Source of the DNA: JBHYDC01 sp051861205
Lineage (GTDB): Bacteria; Pseudomonadota; Alphaproteobacteria; Rhizobiales; Pleomorphomonadaceae
Assembly (NCBI GenBank): GCA_051861205.1
Contig: JBHYDC010000008.1
Span: 105,257 to 169,256, forward strand
Direction: 5' to 3'
DNA length: 64,000 bases
The translations under genes and the position numbers were made by a program. This document shows positions 62,079 through 64,000 of the stretch, piece after piece (positions within the stretch are counted from its first letter, which is position 1; every line of letters starts with the position of its first letter). The notes under the pieces were generated by a model, which saw only the letters and a program-made list of their open reading frames with translations, was not told the origin of the DNA and did not search any database.

Positions 62079-62798
62079 ATGAAACATACGCTCATTCTAA
62101 AGCTAGAGCAGCATGATAGTCTTTCAGATACGGAAAAGAACGCTCTCGAATCCGCAGTGAGTCATATCCGCGATGTCGCGGCCGATGTCGACATTGTGAG
62201 TGAGGGCGATCAGCCGCATGAAAGCTCTGTGCTGTTGGAAGGTTGGGCGGCAAGGTACAAGATATTGGCCGAAGGTAAGCGCCAGATCACGTCGTTTCAC
62301 ATTGCTGGAGACTTCGTGGATCTTTCGTCGTTTCTGAGCAGCCGTTCCGATCAATCCATCGTGGCTCTGACACCCTGCCGGCTTGCGGTTATTCCCCACG
62401 ACCGGCTACGCGCGATCACAGAGATGCACCCGCATCTCACGCGCCTTTTGTGGATGAGCACGCTGATTGATGGTGCCAACCACCGCGAATGGCTAGTGGC
62501 CATGGGGCGGCGTTCCGCACTCGGGCATCTCGCGCATCTCCTCTGCGAATTGTTCATGCGGCTTCAGGCGATCGGACGAGTCAACGCCTTCCGCTTCAAT
62601 TTGCCTTTGACACAGGTCGAACTAGCCGACGCGCTTGGCCTTTCCCCAGTTCACATGAACCGCACGATCCAGGAACTGCGCGGCAGCAGCGTGGTGGCAT
62701 GGCGCGGCGAGGATATTTCAATCTTGGACTGGGATCGGCTGTGTTCCATCGGGGAGTTCGATCCGTCCTATCTGGAGTTGGAACGTATTCCTCGATAG
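62079..62798 (+). CDS. Crp/Fnr-family transcriptional regulator
   Basis: A 239-residue regulator. A cyclic-nucleotide-binding-like beta-roll is visible in VSEGDQPHESSVLLEGWAAR and ITSFHIAGDFVDLSSFLSSR, followed by the dimer helix and a winged helix with LTQVELADALGLSPVHMNRT. The N-terminal cysteine cluster of FNR is absent, so it does not carry an FNR-type Fe-S cluster. The subgroup with SVLLEGWAARYKILAEGKRQ is common in Rhizobiales and usually of unknown signal. The ATG at 62079 begins MKHTLILKLEQHD. A markedly AT-rich stretch upstream (61945-61995) probably carries its promoter. Confidence 0.9.
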   Translation: MKHTLILKLEQHDSLSDTEKNALESAVSHIRDVAADVDIVSEGDQPHESSVLLEGWAARYKILAEGKRQITSFHIAGDFVDLSSFLSSRSDQSIVALTPCRLAVIPHDRLRAITEMHPHLTRLLWMSTLIDGANHREWLVAMGRRSALGHLAHLLCELFMRLQAIGRVNAFRFNLPLTQVELADALGLSPVHMNRTIQELRGSSVVAWRGEDISILDWDRLCSIGEFDPSYLELERIPR

Positions 62799-62834
62799 GT
62801 GGCCCCTGCCCTACAGACCTTGCCAATTCTGGCA

Positions 62835-63317
62835 TCAAAGCGCCCGCGCGACGGCCTCGAGCTGATCGGTGGCAATGCCCCATCCCTCATAGAATCCCAT
62901 GTCCAGATGGGCATCCAGGTCGGCCTTGGTCCAATGACGAACGCGCGCGGTATAGCGGGTCTTCCCGCCTTCGTCCTCCAAGGTCAGGATAACCGTTATG
63001 AACGGCTTTTCCGACGGTTCCCACGCCTTGATGTAGGCGTCTGTGAACACCAGCCGCTCGTTCTTCACGACCTCAAGATAGACGCCTGGGTTGGGCAACT
63101 CATTGCCATCGGGGTCCGCCATCACGACCATGCTGGCGCCGCCCGGCCGCACATCAAGCTCCGCATGCAGCGTCTTATAAGGCGGGGGCGTGAACCACTG
63201 GATCAACAGCGCCGGCTCCGTCCAGGCCCGGTAAACCGCTTCGCGCGGCGCATCGATGACACGGCAAATCACCAACTCGCGGTCCGACATGGGCTCGGCT
63301 TCAACGATGGTCGTCAT
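62835..63317 (-). CDS. SRPBCC/AHSA1-family protein
   Basis: A 160-residue START-like fold protein of the activator-of-Hsp90 homologue family. It has LVICRVIDAPREAVYRAWTE, LLIQWFTPPPYKT, VRPGGASMVVMADPDGNEL, ERLVFTDAY, FITVILTLEDEGGKTRYTAR, and HLDMGFYEGWGIATDQLEAV. The ATG at 63317 follows GAGGAGA by seven bases. Genes of this kind often accompany ECF sigma factors of the ECF41/42 kinds, and here the sigma-factor gene lies 122 bases upstream on the same strand. It has no known enzymatic activity; hydrophobic-ligand binding is the usual family guess. Confidence 0.88.
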   Translation of the reverse strand: MTTIVEAEPMSDRELVICRVIDAPREAVYRAWTEPALLIQWFTPPPYKTLHAELDVRPGGASMVVMADPDGNELPNPGVYLEVVKNERLVFTDAYIKAWEPSEKPFITVILTLEDEGGKTRYTARVRHWTKADLDAHLDMGFYEGWGIATDQLEAVARAL

Positions 63318-63439
63318 GTCTCGTCTCCTCAGGCTCTCTGGGGTCCAAGGACGACGATACGACACAGGTTCCAGCGCGGTGACAAAAACTTGGAGCGCGT
63401 GACGACTGCCAAGGTGCCCGTCAGCCGCCGCGACCGCCA

Positions 63440-64000
63440 TTAAGTCTTCGTGCCGCCCGCTTGGCTTAAGGGAGAATGGGTTTGGCGCAGGAACGCCCGG
63501 ATCGTTTCATCCGGCGTAAGCGTAATGGCGCGGTCGAGGGCGTCCGCCGCTTCGTCCGGCCGGCCGAGCACCGCCAAGATGCGGGCGAGCGTAACCCAAT
63601 AGGGCTGATATCCGGCCATGCGCTCAGCCGGGAGCGCTTCGAGCGCGTCCAAAGCGGTGGTGGCGTCACCGGATTCCAAGATCACCGCGGCGCGCGCAAT
63701 GACGACGCCGATGCTGGGAAAATGTCCAAACAATGCGTCGTAGAGCGTGCGCAGAGCCGCATAATTCGTGCGGCCCGTGATCGGACGCTGCGCATGGACG
63801 GACTGAATGGCCGCCTCGCACTGGAAGCGTCCGAAGCGCGCCATCTGGGCGGCCGAAGTGAGAAGCCCCTCAGCCTCGATGATCATTTCCCGCGACCACA
63901 GGCGGGCATCCTGCCTGTCCAAGGGAATGAAACGGCCGGTTGCGTCCCGCCTGGCAGCGCCGCTCGTCCGGGAACAACGGATCGCCCCCCTGCGCGCTCT
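63440..64000 (-). CDS. RNA polymerase sigma factor, ECF42-like C-terminal part (partial at the right edge)
   Basis: The last ~187 codons of a reading frame still open at the window end. It encodes the DUF6596/SnoaL-independent C-terminal extension of ECF42-type sigma factors: ARRDATGRFIPLDRQDARLW, FQCEAAIQSVHAQRPITGRT, LYDALFGHFPSIGVVIARAA and a TPR-like LARILAVLGRPDEAADALD. The sigma-2 and sigma-4 domains lie beyond the edge. The ~25 codons nearest the edge (RARRGAIRCSRTSG) do not resemble the family, which expects a hydrophobic LLALMLL-type helix before this point, so a frameshift or divergence there is possible. It neighbours the SRPBCC gene. Confidence 0.75.
   Translation of the reverse strand, partial: RARRGAIRCSRTSGAARRDATGRFIPLDRQDARLWSREMIIEAEGLLTSAAQMARFGRFQCEAAIQSVHAQRPITGRTNYAALRTLYDALFGHFPSIGVVIARAAVILESGDATTALDALEALPAERMAGYQPYWVTLARILAVLGRPDEAADALDRAITLTPDETIRAFLRQTHSPLSQAGGTKT

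Overview
The window reads as chromosomal DNA of a GC-rich, motile alphaproteobacterium. The evidence is a Caulobacter-type fliF-fliG-fliH-fliN-flbD operon, a gene for SciP (the CtrA inhibitor), CtrA-type TTAA-N7-TTAA boxes, PmtA-like and DUF2336 proteins, and an alphaproteobacterial-style MnmA. A member of Hyphomicrobiales (Rhizobiales) or a close relative is likely, but I cannot fix the genus. I see no prophage, insertion sequence, CRISPR array or rRNA operon.

Layout. (1) 1-2.0 kb: the 5' part of a Bcr/CflA-type MFS exporter (minus strand, running off the left edge) and an SDR oxidoreductase. (2) 2.0-15.6 kb: one tight co-directional block, glgE, treS-maltokinase fusion, glgB, malQ and ppc. 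This is the full trehalose to maltose to maltose-1-phosphate to branched alpha-glucan route, plus a glucan-remodelling enzyme and anaplerotic PEP carboxylase. (3) 15.7-21.0 kb: a zinc alcohol/formaldehyde dehydrogenase with a small membrane protein, a hydroxypyruvate isomerase-like protein, a YegD-type Hsp70 and an extensin-like lipoprotein. (4) 21.4-34.1 kb: motility. An HD-GYP protein, flhA, the fliF-G-H-N-flbD operon, sciP, flgD and fliK. CtrA-like boxes precede flhA and fliF, and a sigma-54-type promoter precedes fliK, giving a visible CtrA to FlbD/sigma-54 hierarchy. (5) 34.3-36.4 kb: mnmA, a PmtA-like methyltransferase and tRNA-Met. (6) 36.4-42.9 kb: a methionine-cycle operon on the minus strand, with an ArsR-methyltransferase regulator first, then metF, a split metH and a cation-efflux-like gene. 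A perfect 18-bp palindrome sits at the start of the regulator. (7) 43-50.2 kb: DUF2336, MOSC, cytochrome b561, ettA, a MerR regulator that appears frameshifted and faces an SDR gene, and a soluble globin-coupled chemotaxis transducer. (8) 50.5-56.1 kb: a TetR-controlled RND pump (adaptor plus an inner-membrane pump with an unusual extra membrane segment). (9) 56.2-64 kb: acyl-CoA ligase, enoyl-CoA hydratase, DUF2478, an EF-hand protein, glpK, a Crp/Fnr regulator, an SRPBCC protein and the 3' part of an ECF42-like sigma factor cut by the right edge.

All assignments come from reading the sequence and family knowledge; no database search was run. High GC content creates many long antisense open frames over real genes, and these were left out. 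The most interesting items are the local regulatory architectures (ArsR/met operon, MerR/SDR dyad, TetR palindrome, CtrA boxes with SciP), the membrane insertion in the RND pump, the recent in-frame tandem duplications in fliK, and an orphan minus-strand terminator near 59.3 kb.
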